This document shows, piece after piece, positions 1 through 9,302 of a stretch of 64,000 nt of DNA. Within the stretch, counting starts at the first letter, position 1, and each line of letters begins with the position of its first letter. The stretch lies in assembly GCF_026183735.1 (NCBI RefSeq), contig NZ_JAPFRE010000045.1:186001-250000 (forward strand), given 5' to 3'. The translations under genes were made by a program, and so were the position numbers. Source of the stretch: Alteromonas sp. ASW11-130 (GTDB taxonomy: Bacteria; Pseudomonadota; Gammaproteobacteria; Enterobacterales; Alteromonadaceae). Under the pieces are notes generated by a model. It was given only the letters and a program-made list of their open reading frames with translations, searched no databases and was not told where the DNA came from.

Positions 1-513
1 GGCCGAGCGGATGCGACTAAGGAGCAAACTGATGCGCAATCGTTTGCATTACTTGAACCCACCGCCGATGCGTTCAGAAATTACTATAATCCTTCCAAAA
101 GTTATCGACCTGTACTTGAGATGATGGTCGATAAAGCGGACCAGCTTGACCTAACGGTTCCTGAAATGACGGTATTGATTGGTGGCATGCGTGCGTTAGA
201 CGCAAATGCCAATGGGGATAAGCATGGCGTATTCACTGATAAGCCTGGAACCCTAAACAATGACTTTTTCGTTAATCTGTTAAGCATGGATACCACGTGG
301 GAAAAAATGAACGAAAAAGAAGGCTTTTATCAAGGTAAAGATCGTAAATCAGGTGACAACAAATGGACTGCAACCCCGGTTGATCTGATATTTGGTGCGA
401 ATGCGGAGCTTCGGGCTGTCGCGGAAGCGTATGCATCCAGTGACTCTGATCAGATGTTTGTAGATCATTTCGTTAAAGCGTGGCATAAGGTGATGAATTT
501 AGACAGGTTCTAA
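1..513 (+). CDS. katG: Catalase-peroxidase KatG, C-terminal part (5' end outside window)
   Basis: The reading frame is open from base 1 to a TAA at 511-513, giving about 170 residues with no start in the window. The visible part matches the C-terminal peroxidase-like domain of bifunctional catalase-peroxidases, with the [13 protein letters not shown] segment, the [19 protein letters not shown] segment and the closing [14 protein letters not shown] helix. KatG is a cytoplasmic heme enzyme that removes hydrogen peroxide. The C-terminal domain lacks the active heme pocket but supports folding of the N-terminal one. A hairpin terminator follows, so this is the end of the transcript. The catalytic residues cannot be checked because they lie upstream of the window. 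Confidence 0.95.
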   Translation, partial: GRADATKEQTDAQSFALLEPTADAFRNYYNPSKSYRPVLEMMVDKADQLDLTVPEMTVLIGGMRALDANANGDKHGVFTDKPGTLNNDFFVNLLSMDTTWEKMNEKEGFYQGKDRKSGDNKWTATPVDLIFGANAELRAVAEAYASSDSDQMFVDHFVKAWHKVMNLDRF

Positions 514-532
514 CCCCTGTATCTTCGTGATT

Positions 533-557
533 AAAGCGCCTTGATGGCGCTTTCTTC
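533..557 (+). terminator. Rho-independent terminator of katG
   Basis: An 8-bp perfect stem (AAAGCGCC at 533-540, GGCGCTTT at 546-553) with a five-base loop runs into a T-rich stretch 20 bases after the katG stop codon. Confidence 0.8.
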
Positions 558-1216
558 TCCAGCTCTGGTTTTACCCGGTGGAAAGTCAGCGGCATAACAA
601 AGAGAGCACAAATCTGCATGGAGTGTATTCCCTACACATAAGTTCGCTTCACCTTTCGCTGAGCCCCGGCCACTTCAAACTGCATTTCAAATACATTGCG
701 TATATGCTGACATTATCGCCGACGTTGGCGGGTTCATGGAGGATTCTAACGAAATTGAAAATTGAGTTAATTAAAGCAGCGAGATTGTTTACCCCTGCTA
801 TTCGTACGCGAAGTTATCGTACAAGCCGGATTTTTTGGTGCAACCACTACGAATGACTTGGTTTGGGGTATTTGTAAAACAAAAAGAATGTATGAAAACG
901 GACCAGATGACGTAATTCTTTGGTGTTAATAACACACCATAGCGATGATTAATTTAAACATGTAAATCTCTTCATTGACCGGTCACCTCGCGAGAGGGCT
1001 TAAGTCTACAATACAAACAGATTTTCGGGCGATTACTGCCAGAACGACGCCACGGCATTAGGCATTCTGGCCTAATAAGGTGACGTTGGCGATTACTGGG
1101 GCTGTCGACGACTTTCTGAAAGCACCGATTCATTGCCACACATCACTGCCTTTGTTATTTATGAGTCGTCAAAAGAATAGGAATCAAGGTAGAACCTAGT
1201 TTTTTGAGGAAAATAG
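554..1216. other. Intergenic region without a convincing gene
   Basis: About 660 bases. A 92-codon open frame at 578-856 shows no recognisable family or credible ribosome binding site and is probably chance. An 11-bp direct repeat (GGCGATTACTG) occurs at 1028-1038 and 1088-1098, exactly 60 bases apart. I see no tRNA or terminator pair here. Confidence 0.5.
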
Positions 1217-1315
1217 ATGTTCCCTACCCAGATGGAAGACCAATCCATTAACAGAGATTTCTACTCAGGCAAATTGAACAGAGTGTATATCTTTGTGGTG
1301 CCAGCGCGTGCCTAG
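1217..1315 (+). CDS. Possible small ORF, 32 codons
   Basis: The ATG at 1217 is preceded by GAGGA at 1206-1210 with a six-base gap, a good Shine-Dalgarno arrangement. The predicted peptide starts MFPTQMEDQS and has no recognisable domain. Its last 51 bases run antisense to the 3' end of the next gene. Support is only the ribosome binding site, so this may be chance. Confidence 0.15.
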   Translation: MFPTQMEDQSINRDFYSGKLNRVYIFVVPARA

Positions 1316-1720
1316 CAGATAACTTGTTCCTAACATGACACAAATAGCAGAACTGACCAGCCAAAACAGAGACGAATTATCAGCTAAAATATAGATTTCA
1401 GGTGATACCGCAAAAACTAAACCTATCGCGCCACGGATAAAAAAGATACCGGTGAGTACATAAAGTACTGTTTTTTGGAAGGGAAGTTTAAACAACATAT
1501 TTGCGGCTGCAAATGCGTAAAGCGAGCCAAGAAATAAGCCTAATGCAAGTACGCATGTCACGATGGAAGGATAAATACTTCCTGATTCCGCCAACTGCGC
1601 CATCTGTTCGCCCGCACCAAATTTACGGTACCACTGTGCGCCCCGAAAAATGATGGCCACATGCAGTAAAGAGGCGAAGAGACTCGCACACCCCGCTAAA
1701 ATTAACCAGATCCTACCCAC
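1265..1720 (-). CDS. Small integral membrane protein of unknown function
   Basis: The 151-residue product is largely hydrophobic with four likely membrane segments, near residues 3-25, 50-75, 82-105 and 118-138. An RGAQWYRKFGAGEQMA loop lies between the first two. The arrangement resembles small four-helix inner membrane proteins that are common and uncharacterised in gammaproteobacteria. It is monocistronic, with convergent katG downstream and a 367-base gap upstream. I cannot assign a function. Confidence 0.7.
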   Translation of the reverse strand: MGRIWLILAGCASLFASLLHVAIIFRGAQWYRKFGAGEQMAQLAESGSIYPSIVTCVLALGLFLGSLYAFAAANMLFKLPFQKTVLYVLTGIFFIRGAIGLVFAVSPEIYILADNSSLFWLVSSAICVMLGTSYLLGTRWHHKDIHSVQFA

Positions 1721-2087
1721 TGTTATTGTCCTTTTATTATCATTTACCCACTGTCCGAATTGTGATTGGGCGCTTATAAGGTTATAAATTAAACAAAATA
1801 AAGGTTAGTGATCAAGCTTTTTTGCAAAAAACCGAAAATTGTAAGTGCTAGGCAGAGCTTATTTTTTAGCTTCCTACCCACCCCGCTGCGTGACAAATGT
1901 TAAGATGACCCGTAAATCGACTTCTCTTTCGGTGATAACCCAATCAAGACGCAAACCCTTATAAGAGGAGGGTGATAAAAAACTAAACACCTAGCTTGGA
2001 AAATCAATTAGCCAGCGAGAAGTATAAAAGCTCTACTTGTATTAGCGACAGAGGCGATAAAACGTCGATCCACTTACCCTAAGAAGG
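1721..2087. other. Intergenic region with a 14-bp palindrome
   Basis: This 367-base stretch separates two minus-strand genes. It contains a perfect 14-bp palindrome (TTTTTTGCAAAAAA, 1818-1831) and a weak repeat pair around an AAGAGGAGGG sequence near 1965-1973. I see no gene. Confidence 0.4.
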
Positions 2088-2327
2088 TTAATAATGTGGC
2101 GGCGGGGTTTCTTCTGACTGCTTGGCAATGTTGGACGGCTCGATAGTTTTTACTTTTTGCAGTACATGCTTCATTTGATATTGAAGTTTTTCTAACTGAT
2201 GCTGCTGACCCGTCAATGCATCGTTTAAGAGTTCTATCGTGTGTTCTTGAAACGCCACTTTAGTTTGTAGGTCTTCAATATGCTGTGCAGCATTGTACAA
2301 TTGCTGTTCAAGGGAGGAGTTAGTCAT
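2088..2327 (-). CDS. slyX: SlyX family protein
   Basis: The 79-residue product is almost entirely a coiled coil with heptad-spaced hydrophobics (residues 5-60) and ends in a PPPHY tail, the signature of SlyX proteins. The function of SlyX is unknown. In E. coli it sits beside slyD and fkpA, and here fkpA is also close by. The gene overlaps the end of the upstream WD40 lipoprotein gene by eight bases, so the two are probably co-translated. Confidence 0.9.
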   Translation of the reverse strand: MTNSSLEQQLYNAAQHIEDLQTKVAFQEHTIELLNDALTGQQHQLEKLQYQMKHVLQKVKTIEPSNIAKQSEETPPPHY

Positions 2328-3300
2328 TTTTGCGGCTCCATAATTCTGCTAATCCGCTGCTGCTTTCGGTTAGAATGTGTTTATCACCTTTATACCCTAC
2401 GCCATAGACTACGGCGCTGGGAGGACTCATATTGGCTCGCGGTGCTACCTTCCACTCGTTGATCTGCTCACCCGTTTGAACATTCCATTCATAAACTCGA
2501 CGAGAAGGCGCCCCAGTTAGTAAACGCTTACCATCTTTTGAAAACACAGCATCGGTAAAAATTTTCTGCCGCGCAATATACTGCAAATTACTCACCGGTG
2601 CACCGGTTTGTGCATTCCAGATCTGAGATTTTTGCTGACTATCAGCGGTAAACACGTATCGCCCTTCATCGTCAATGGCCACCAGTGTTACTCTGCTTGG
2701 GTGGGTAAAGGTATGGATGATCTGCCCGGTCTCGGTGCTCCATAAATACGCTACATAATCATTGCCACCACTCAGTGCATACTTCCCATTGGGAGAAATA
2801 TCGACACTGTTCACTTTTTCCTGATGACCTAGAAACTCCAGACGCCGGCCGGTCTGAGGCTCAAAATACATCACTTTACCATTTGAACGGCCTACCAGAA
2901 TGCCTTTCCCCTGATTTGCCACTGCAATATCCCGCACCGAAGACTCGTCAATTCGCCAGAAGCCGATTGGCTCTCCCCGCTGCATGCTCCACAACGCAAA
3001 CGCTTCTCTGTCAGAAGTGGCAACGAATTGATTGTCTGCAGAAATATGTACAGAAACCACTACATTGCTTCCTGCCCCTTGATGACTCCATTGATAAACT
3101 GGTTCTTCTTTACCGTATTGCCAGACGTTAATGCCTTGTGTAAGGCTGGAAACTACCGAAAAGCGACCGTCCGGACTAATATCGGCAGCAAATGCTGCTT
3201 CTTCAGCATGACGCCATACTTTTTCTGGCTTCGTATCGGGAACAGAACACGCAACCAAAACAAATATTAAAAAGGCTATTGTTAACGCTTTAGGGAACAA
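2320..3300 (-). CDS. WD40-repeat lipoprotein
   Basis: The 326-residue product begins with a lipoprotein signal peptide (hydrophobic core, then LVACS with the lipid-attachment Cys near residue 18). It continues as repeated units with ISPDGRF, ISPNGKYALSGG and FSKDGKRLLTG turns and W-D-like ends (LWST, IWNA, EWNV), typical of a WD40 beta-propeller. It is likely anchored in the envelope as a protein-binding scaffold. Its 3' end overlaps slyX. It is divergent from fkpA across a 190-base promoter region. The partner protein is unknown. Confidence 0.8.
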   Translation of the reverse strand: MFPKALTIAFLIFVLVACSVPDTKPEKVWRHAEEAAFAADISPDGRFSVVSSLTQGINVWQYGKEEPVYQWSHQGAGSNVVVSVHISADNQFVATSDREAFALWSMQRGEPIGFWRIDESSVRDIAVANQGKGILVGRSNGKVMYFEPQTGRRLEFLGHQEKVNSVDISPNGKYALSGGNDYVAYLWSTETGQIIHTFTHPSRVTLVAIDDEGRYVFTADSQQKSQIWNAQTGAPVSNLQYIARQKIFTDAVFSKDGKRLLTGAPSRRVYEWNVQTGEQINEWKVAPRANMSPPSAVVYGVGYKGDKHILTESSSGLAELWSRKND

Positions 3301-3359
3301 TTGTTAATGATTCCTGTCAAATGGGTTTCGCTTTGTCATTACTACGTTTACCATAGCAC

Positions 3360-3386
3360 GGAACACGTTTAATTTTATACTGTAAC
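3360..3386 (+). promoter_or_regulatory. Possible sigma-E-like promoter upstream of fkpA
   Basis: GGAACA begins at 3360, and a TGTAA sequence about 15 bases further on approximates the envelope-stress sigma factor elements (GGAACTT and TCTRA). In E. coli fkpA belongs to that regulon. The match is partial, so this is a candidate inferred from the known regulation. Confidence 0.25.
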
Positions 3387-3492
3387 GATCTTGACGAACG
3401 TTACCACGTAGCAGTACAACTATTGCCTCGTTTAACGTGCCCAAACGACATGGTAAAAGTACGATTTTAACAATAATATGGAGAAGATTTTT

Positions 3493-4290
3493 ATGCGTAA
3501 GTCGCTAGTCGCCTTATCCACTCTAACTGCGCTGGGCCTTTTTGCCTGCCAACCTAATACTAATGAAGAAAGCACCGCTACTACAGACAAAGCTGAAGCA
3601 GTCGAAACGGCGAATACTGGAAGCCAAGCCAGCGATATGAGTGATGCACAAAAGCAAGCTTATGCGATGGGTGCTAGCATGGGGCTTTTTGTTGAGAACA
3701 GAGCAAAACAGCAAAAAGAATTAGGTGATGAAATGGATCAAGACGCGCTCATGCAGGGCTTTAAAGATGCATTGAACGCCAACCTTAAGTTCTCTCAACA
3801 GGAAATCCAGCAATTCGCCCAAGAAGGCGAGCAAGCGTTGCGTGCGAAGCAGCAGGAAGTAGCGGCGAAAAAGTCCGAAGAAAATATTGCTAAAGGCAAA
3901 GAATATCTCGCTGAGAATGCGAAAAAAGAAGGTGTTAAAACTACTGATTCCGGGCTTCAATATGAAGTACTTGAAGAAGGTACAGGCCAGCGTCCTGAAG
4001 CAGAAGATACCGTGAAGGTACATTACCGCGGTACTCTACTGGATGGAACCGAGTTTGATTCTTCGTATAGCCGTAATGAACCTGCAGTATTTCCACTTAA
4101 TCGCGTGATTCCTGGATGGACTGAAGGTGTTCAGCTTATGAAAGAAGGTGCAAAATATCGTTTCCACATTCCGTCTGATCTCGCTTACGGTGAACGAGCT
4201 ACTGGCAATATCACGCCAAATTCGACCTTAATTTTTGAGGTGGAGTTGTTAGAGGTTATGCCAAGAGGCGATGAAGAAGCCACTGAATAA
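3493..4290 (+). CDS. fkpA: FKBP-type peptidyl-prolyl isomerase, lipoprotein (FkpA-like)
   Basis: The 265-residue product has a signal peptide ending in a lipobox (LGLFAC, Cys19), a helical FKBP N-terminal dimerisation domain (about 45-150), and a C-terminal FKBP domain with the [31 protein letters not shown] and PSDLAYGER motifs. It should isomerise prolyl bonds and act as a chaperone in the periplasm. The start at 3493 is preferred over the in-frame ATG at 3478 because GGAGA at 3480-3484 sits correctly for 3493. The Cys suggests membrane anchoring, unlike soluble E. coli FkpA. Confidence 0.92.
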   Translation: MRKSLVALSTLTALGLFACQPNTNEESTATTDKAEAVETANTGSQASDMSDAQKQAYAMGASMGLFVENRAKQQKELGDEMDQDALMQGFKDALNANLKFSQQEIQQFAQEGEQALRAKQQEVAAKKSEENIAKGKEYLAENAKKEGVKTTDSGLQYEVLEEGTGQRPEAEDTVKVHYRGTLLDGTEFDSSYSRNEPAVFPLNRVIPGWTEGVQLMKEGAKYRFHIPSDLAYGERATGNITPNSTLIFEVELLEVMPRGDEEATE

Positions 4291-4307
4291 TTTCTGAAGA
4301 ATATACG

Positions 4308-4340
4308 AAAAAAAGCCGACAGATTAGCTGTCGGCTTTTT
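4308..4340 (+). terminator. Rho-independent terminator of fkpA
   Basis: A GC-rich stem (GCCGACAG paired with CTGTCGGC) with a five-base loop is flanked by an A-run and a T-run, so it could also work on the other strand. Confidence 0.9.
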
Positions 4341-4559
4341 CCTTTTAGGGGAAGAGCGTAATCCGTGCTCGCCTTATTCCAATCGTGAAAACTCTATTAT
4401 GAATTTACACGCGACCCGGATTAAATATTCGGGTATTGATTAATTTCGACTTATCGAATTGTCACTTAAGTATAGCTTGGATTTATAAATTAGCCCCTCC
4501 TTCAGCACTTATCATTAAATCGATTTGTACTAATCAAAACACTTTAATAGCTAAATGTT

Positions 4560-4820
4560 TTAAAGCCAAAATCCTCTACGTCTTTCACGTTTAAGCGTTA
4601 ATGTGGCGTAATGACGAATCATGGTCAAACCCACTTTATAAAGTATAGCTCCAGCTAATAGATATGCCAGTTTTCTTACATTTTCCCAGCTGTCAAAAAT
4701 ATCAAAAAAGCCCGCGATAACGAGCATCGTGCCAGTGAGAAAAAGAATAAAGCCTGCGATAGTTACCCCCAAGTTCATTGCCGTCGGCGGCTGAGAGCGG
4801 GTGGAATAACTTCTGAACAT
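4560..4820 (-). CDS. Small inner membrane protein of unknown function
   Basis: The predicted product of 86 residues has two membrane segments (about residues 15-38 and 46-68) and a basic, arginine-rich tail (KRERRRGFWL). I chose the ATG at 4820 because a GGTGA sequence precedes it; a TTG nine codons upstream and an ATG at 4778 are alternatives. It lies downstream of greB on the same strand with a 78-base gap and may be read from the greB promoter. No family recognised. Confidence 0.6.
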   Translation of the reverse strand: MFRSYSTRSQPPTAMNLGVTIAGFILFLTGTMLVIAGFFDIFDSWENVRKLAYLLAGAILYKVGLTMIRHYATLTLKRERRRGFWL

Positions 4821-4925
4821 ATCATTCACCGTGAAAAACAACTTCAAGTAGATTTATGACCGCTTTGCCTTAAAAATGTTCATAAATTAACCATTAAATG
4901 ATTTTCATGGTTTGTCGACTTAGTT

Positions 4926-5420
4926 TTACTGATGTTTAGCGAAAGCGGGCCGATAATCTATTTTATTGATATACCACTCTTTTTTTCCAGAAGGGGTGGG
5001 CACTACACAGACATCGTCAACTTCTTTTTTAAGCAGTGCGCGTGCCATTGGTGAGTCGATTGAAATGACTTCTTTTTCGTCACCATATATTTCCTCTGGG
5101 CCAACGATTCTAAAAGTGTGTGATTCACCCGCTTCATTTTCAATTTCTACCCAGGCTCCAAAAAACACTTTCCCTTCCTGTTGAGGGGAATAATGCACCA
5201 CAGTAAGTTCGGGTAAAAGCTTCCGAAGGTAACGAACACGCCGATCAATCTGCCTTAATAAGCGCTTGTTGTAGGTATAATCAGCATTCTCTGAGCGATC
5301 ACCCAGGCTGGCGGCCCATGTCACAATTTTAGTTATCTCAGGGCGTTTCTCGAACCACAAATGATCGTGCTCGTCTTTTAATTTTTTATAGCCTTCTGGG
5401 GTGATGAGTTTAGTTTTCAC
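4926..5420 (-). CDS. greB: Transcription elongation factor GreB
   Basis: The 164-residue protein has the N-terminal coiled-coil that enters the RNA polymerase secondary channel, with the acidic tip region GDRSENADYTYNK carrying the conserved Asp and Glu, and a C-terminal FKBP-like domain with IDSPMARALLKKEVDD. It stimulates RNA polymerase to cleave backtracked transcripts. The LWFEKRPEIT segment and the length fit GreB rather than GreA. Confidence 0.95.
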   Translation of the reverse strand: MKTKLITPEGYKKLKDEHDHLWFEKRPEITKIVTWAASLGDRSENADYTYNKRLLRQIDRRVRYLRKLLPELTVVHYSPQQEGKVFFGAWVEIENEAGESHTFRIVGPEEIYGDEKEVISIDSPMARALLKKEVDDVCVVPTPSGKKEWYINKIDYRPAFAKHQ

Positions 5421-5642
5421 TTTCTAATAGACTCATGATGAAAATTCGCTTCTAAATCGCAATGTGTGTGTAAAAAGTTGAATTGGCTCAATGATGCCAA
5501 TGAGTGACTATGATACAACAGTTATTTACCGAAATAACGCCAGTATTTACTGCTATGATCCAGATGAGTTGTACACAACAACGTGAGAGAAGCGCTGATT
5601 TAGTAAATATGTTAACATCGGCTCAAACCTAACACGCATGAA

Positions 5643-6578
5643 ATGGATATACGCATGCCTTATTGTGTTCGCTGGATGCCTCTTCTTTTCGGTAGTATTT
5701 TTCTTGCTTTTAATGTCCACGCCTCCCAACGAGCTGATGATAATTTCACACCGCAAACGTCAATCTGTACCTATTGTAAGGGCAGAGAAATAACGGTATC
5801 AGTAGATGCCGCTCATCACAACTTTCACACTATCGATAATCGCTATGCGCCTTTTGCGAAAGTGCTTAGTGCAGACGGGTTGGTCGTTAAACCAAACCAT
5901 CAAAAATTTTCTCAGCGCTCGTTAAAGTCAGCAGATATCTTGGTAATCGCAAATGCGCTTCATAAGAACAATGTTGCAAATTGGGACCGCCCCCATTACC
6001 CGGCGTTTTCTCAAGCTGAGCTCAACGCCGTTTACGAATGGGTATTTAAAGGGGGAGCGTTGTTTCTTATTGCTGATCATATGCCATTTCCCGCCGCCTC
6101 GGCCGAGCTAGCGAGTTTATTTGGGTTTGGCTTTTTTAATGGCTATGTGGAAGTGACCGGTCATTCTGAGCAATTTTTTTCGCTCAGTGACAATAGCTTG
6201 ATGCCGACCCCAGTAACAACCCAGCGTAAGGACTACCCAGTCACACAAGTGCAAGGCTTCCTCGGTCAAGGTTTCACTATTCCGCCAGAGGCTATCCCGG
6301 TTATGCAATTCGTTTCCCCCGCAATTTCGTGGATGCCACAAAAATCGTGGAACATTAACGATAAGACGCCCTTTTTCAACGCAACAGGGCTTTACCAGGG
6401 TGCTTTACTTCAAGTCGGCGAAGGAAGAGTAGCCGTGTTTGGCGAGGCGGGTATGTTCACAGCGCAAATTGTGGAAGATAAAGATGAAGTCTGGAAATTT
6501 GGGCTGAATGCCGCATCCGCTTCTCAAAATGAACAGTTTCTTTTAAACATTATGTCTTGGTTGGCAGAAAAGCTATGA
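5643..6578 (+). CDS. Exported GATase-like (DUF4350-type) protein
   Basis: The 311-residue product has an N-terminal signal peptide (about 1-27, ending NVHAS). A motif series follows that resembles the class I glutamine-amidotransferase-like fold of GldG/DUF4350 proteins: ADILVIANALHK, FSQAELNAVYEWVFKGGALFLIADH, and later GRVAVFGEAGMFTAQ. No catalytic triad is evident. A CTYC pair near residue 40 could form a disulfide or bind a metal. Its stop overlaps the start of the cytochrome b561 gene (ATGA), which argues for a shared function in the periplasm or at the membrane. The exact role is unknown. Confidence 0.65.
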   Translation: MDIRMPYCVRWMPLLFGSIFLAFNVHASQRADDNFTPQTSICTYCKGREITVSVDAAHHNFHTIDNRYAPFAKVLSADGLVVKPNHQKFSQRSLKSADILVIANALHKNNVANWDRPHYPAFSQAELNAVYEWVFKGGALFLIADHMPFPAASAELASLFGFGFFNGYVEVTGHSEQFFSLSDNSLMPTPVTTQRKDYPVTQVQGFLGQGFTIPPEAIPVMQFVSPAISWMPQKSWNINDKTPFFNATGLYQGALLQVGEGRVAVFGEAGMFTAQIVEDKDEVWKFGLNAASASQNEQFLLNIMSWLAEKL

Positions 6579-7081
6579 AATCAAAAACCTACATCATTGA
6601 CCGGGCGTTACATTGGGCTGCAGCATTACTACTATTATTCATGCTAATGAACTTATCCACCCAGCTTCATAACGTTGACTGGGACATAAAAGGGCAAGTT
6701 GAACACCGTCAAGATGCGGTTGAATGGCACGCCATTATCGGCATCATCTTACTGTTGCTAACGGTCGTGCGTATTATTTTTCCAAAATTATCAAAAAACG
6801 TCATCCCACGTGTAAAACCGAAAAGTCGAAATCATGCGTTTTTTATCAAAACCACACACATCGCAATGTACATTTGCATTGGGTTACTGGTCATTACAGG
6901 TATCGCTATGATTAATAATTACGAAATTTCGTTGCACGTTTTTGGCATTGAGCTTGCGCCATCCCGCGAGAATTTCTTTGAAATTTTTCCCAAATTTCAC
7001 GAAATCCATATGCTACTCAAACAAGCTATTTGGTGGTTAATTGGAATTCATTTTGTGGGGATTTTGTATGCTAAAAAATAG
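6575..7081 (+). CDS. Cytochrome b561 family protein
   Basis: The 168-residue product has four membrane helices. Histidines suited to two b-heme ligands appear in RALHWAAALL, VEWHAIIGII, KTTHIAMYI and GIHFVGILY, with additional histidines in KFHEIHMLL. This matches bacterial cytochrome b561, an inner membrane electron carrier. The ATG at 6575 overlaps the preceding stop and is preferred to an in-frame start at 6557 inside the upstream gene. The coupling suggests that it delivers electrons to, or works with, the exported protein upstream. Confidence 0.85.
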   Translation: MKSKTYIIDRALHWAAALLLLFMLMNLSTQLHNVDWDIKGQVEHRQDAVEWHAIIGIILLLLTVVRIIFPKLSKNVIPRVKPKSRNHAFFIKTTHIAMYICIGLLVITGIAMINNYEISLHVFGIELAPSRENFFEIFPKFHEIHMLLKQAIWWLIGIHFVGILYAKK

Positions 7082-7300
7082 CCAAAAGTGAAGTAAACAC
7101 GTGGTTTAATAGTAAGTTTGTTCACGTATGCCTTACACACTGTGGATATTGTGGGTAATTGAAGATAACGCAAATTACTTTTCGCTTTTTGGCTCAACCG
7201 AGCAGGTTCTATTTTTCCGCTCGATAGCGCCAGCTTCAAAATAGGGATAACTTTAGACGAGTCGAACAGAGGTAATGGAGAGGAATTAACTTCTTATCAG

Positions 7301-8572
7301 CTAAGCATTAATAAGCACCGAAATTTCTGTTCCTTGCTCACTATTAACTCCTAATGTCCAGTTCTGATAATCGCAAAGTCTTTTAACAATCGACATACCG
7401 AACCCGTAACCTGTACTTTTACTTCCCTGCACCCCGGGTTCAAGGAATCGATTGCCAATACTACTTTCGATACCCGTTCCGGTATCACTGACCATCAGCG
7501 TGTTGTCGACATAGCGAATGGTTACTTCACCTTTATCCGTATATTGAAATGCGTTGCTCAACAAATTTGCCAGTAGGACATTCAACATGCCGGGCTGAGC
7601 GAGAATAGTTGCATGGCAACTATCGTCTACGTTTACCTCTACCGATTTATTGTTTAACAAATAAAGATGGTCCAGCACAGATTGCTCAACCACAGGCATG
7701 AGTTGTATCGCTTCTTTTTGACTCACGTTATGTTCTTCCCGTGCCAGCATTAAAAGTGTGGATACCGTGTTTTCCATTTGCACGCATGCTTGCGCTATAC
7801 GCTTTATATCTGCCTGCTCGGATGAAGTGGTAGCATTGTGAACTTCCAGGGCGTTTTTAATTATCGCCAGCGGGGTGCGTAATTCATGGCTGACATCTCG
7901 GGTAAAGCATTTCTCACGTTGCAAGGCATCGTTAAAGGCTATCATGGTGTGTTCGAGCGTAATCGCCAACGTTTTAATTTCGTTAGGCGGAAACTGTTGA
8001 GCAAAGCCTTTACGCATTTGACCGGGCTGCATTCCTTCTACCGCTGAAGCCAACTGTTTAAGGGGTTTAGTCGTTTTTCTGCCAATAAACCAGGCAATTA
8101 TACACGCTATCAACGTTACAATAACGGCGCTAATGACGAAAAATTTAATAACATCGTTTCTTACGGGTCTGACCATTAACTCGCTACTCACTTCGGAGAG
8201 CAAAAAGACATTTGGCTGCTCCGGCAGGGGGTAAAGATGATAATGGCGTCCTTGCGAACCCGAAAATTCCTTTCGTTGGGGTTCTTGAATGGCCATGACA
8301 CGAATATCTTTAGGTAACGAGCGTTTTGAGAAATGAAGCGACATATGCTCTCTGCGCGGTGTAAGCCACTCGCCACTTGAGCGATATTGCTGGCTTAAAT
8401 ACTTCGCTTCCTGTGCCATCTGCTTTTCGATAAATTTATCTTCCAGGTCATACATCAACAGTAGGCTGAGTAGGCTATACACGGCGGAGAGTATAAACGT
8501 ATAGAGGCAAAAACGTGAAATAACCTGAGTGCTAATGCTGCTGAATTTATCGGTAAAATAACGTTGATTCAC
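7301..8572 (-). CDS. Sensor histidine kinase
   Basis: The 423-residue protein has membrane helices at about 17-41 and 142-163 enclosing a roughly 100-residue periplasmic sensor region, a HAMP linker (164-215), and a dimerisation domain with the phospho-acceptor H229 in RDVSHELRTPLAII. A HATPase domain follows, with N, G1 (SDTGTGI) and G2 (GYGFGMSIVKRL) boxes. It starts with GTG and overlaps the response regulator stop (GTGA), so the two are translationally coupled. The ligand is unknown. The upstream transporter genes suggest that it senses envelope stress or a peptide or lipid substrate. Confidence 0.92.
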   Translation of the reverse strand: MNQRYFTDKFSSISTQVISRFCLYTFILSAVYSLLSLLLMYDLEDKFIEKQMAQEAKYLSQQYRSSGEWLTPRREHMSLHFSKRSLPKDIRVMAIQEPQRKEFSGSQGRHYHLYPLPEQPNVFLLSEVSSELMVRPVRNDVIKFFVISAVIVTLIACIIAWFIGRKTTKPLKQLASAVEGMQPGQMRKGFAQQFPPNEIKTLAITLEHTMIAFNDALQREKCFTRDVSHELRTPLAIIKNALEVHNATTSSEQADIKRIAQACVQMENTVSTLLMLAREEHNVSQKEAIQLMPVVEQSVLDHLYLLNNKSVEVNVDDSCHATILAQPGMLNVLLANLLSNAFQYTDKGEVTIRYVDNTLMVSDTGTGIESSIGNRFLEPGVQGSKSTGYGFGMSIVKRLCDYQNWTLGVNSEQGTEISVLINA

Positions 8573-9276
8573 GGTTGAGCTTCGCTTTCTGTTTGTAAAG
8601 CAAAGCCAACGCCGTGTTTCGTCTTTAACATAGGGAACGAGAAAGGCTTATCTAACACATTACGTAATTGATAAATATGCGAACGGATGGCATCAGACTC
8701 AGTGGGTTCGTCACCCCACAATTTGTATGTGAGTTCGCTTCGGCTGACTACCTGCGGATAAGCCTCTGCTAAAACCACCAATATACGATATCCCATGGTC
8801 TGTAGCGGCAAGGTAGTGTCTTCTCTCATTACTACCTGGCGTTTTCTGTCGATACGCAGGGGGCCTATTGTCACCACGTCGTTTGTTTGTAACAAATGGC
8901 GCCGTGATAGCGCAATACATCTCACCTCTAATTCCTGAAGAGAGAAGGGCTTGGTCAAATAATCATCAGCTCCTGCAGTAAAACCTATCACTTTATCGTC
9001 AACGCTGTCTCTGGCGGTGAGCATCAAAACGGGAATGTGTCGCTGTGCTTTGTTCCGCAATTGGCGACACACCTCAATACCGTCAATTCCCGGTAGGTTT
9101 AGATCAAGGATCACTAAGTCATAGTATTCTTGCATGGCCAAGGCCAAGCCTTGATCCCCGCGGATGGCAAAATCAATTACATGACCTTGTTGCTCCATAA
9201 AGTCGGCAATATTGCTAGCGATATTTTGCTGATCTTCGACTAGCAAAATACGCAATGAAGTAGAATGGTATGACAT
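8569..9276 (-). CDS. OmpR/PhoB-type response regulator
   Basis: The 235-residue protein has a receiver domain with the acidic pocket (VEDQQ), the phospho-acceptor D58 in LVILDLNLPG and K109 in LTKPF. A C-terminal winged helix follows, ending in the SDAIRSHIYQLRNVLDKP recognition segment. It should bind DNA as a phosphorylated dimer and is the partner of the kinase gene that overlaps its stop. It starts 26 bases after the exported DJ-1-like gene, so it is probably in the same operon as the YbbA/YbbP-type transporter. Confidence 0.93.
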   Translation of the reverse strand: MSYHSTSLRILLVEDQQNIASNIADFMEQQGHVIDFAIRGDQGLALAMQEYYDLVILDLNLPGIDGIEVCRQLRNKAQRHIPVLMLTARDSVDDKVIGFTAGADDYLTKPFSLQELEVRCIALSRRHLLQTNDVVTIGPLRIDRKRQVVMREDTTLPLQTMGYRILVVLAEAYPQVVSRSELTYKLWGDEPTESDAIRSHIYQLRNVLDKPFSFPMLKTKHGVGFALQTESEAQP

Positions 9277-9302
9277 CGCTATGCTTGTTATTTTTTTGCT
9301 AA

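Noticed and set aside
578-856. 92-codon plus-strand frame after katG
   Set aside because: No family resemblance, unusual composition and no clear ribosome binding site; it is likely a chance open frame.
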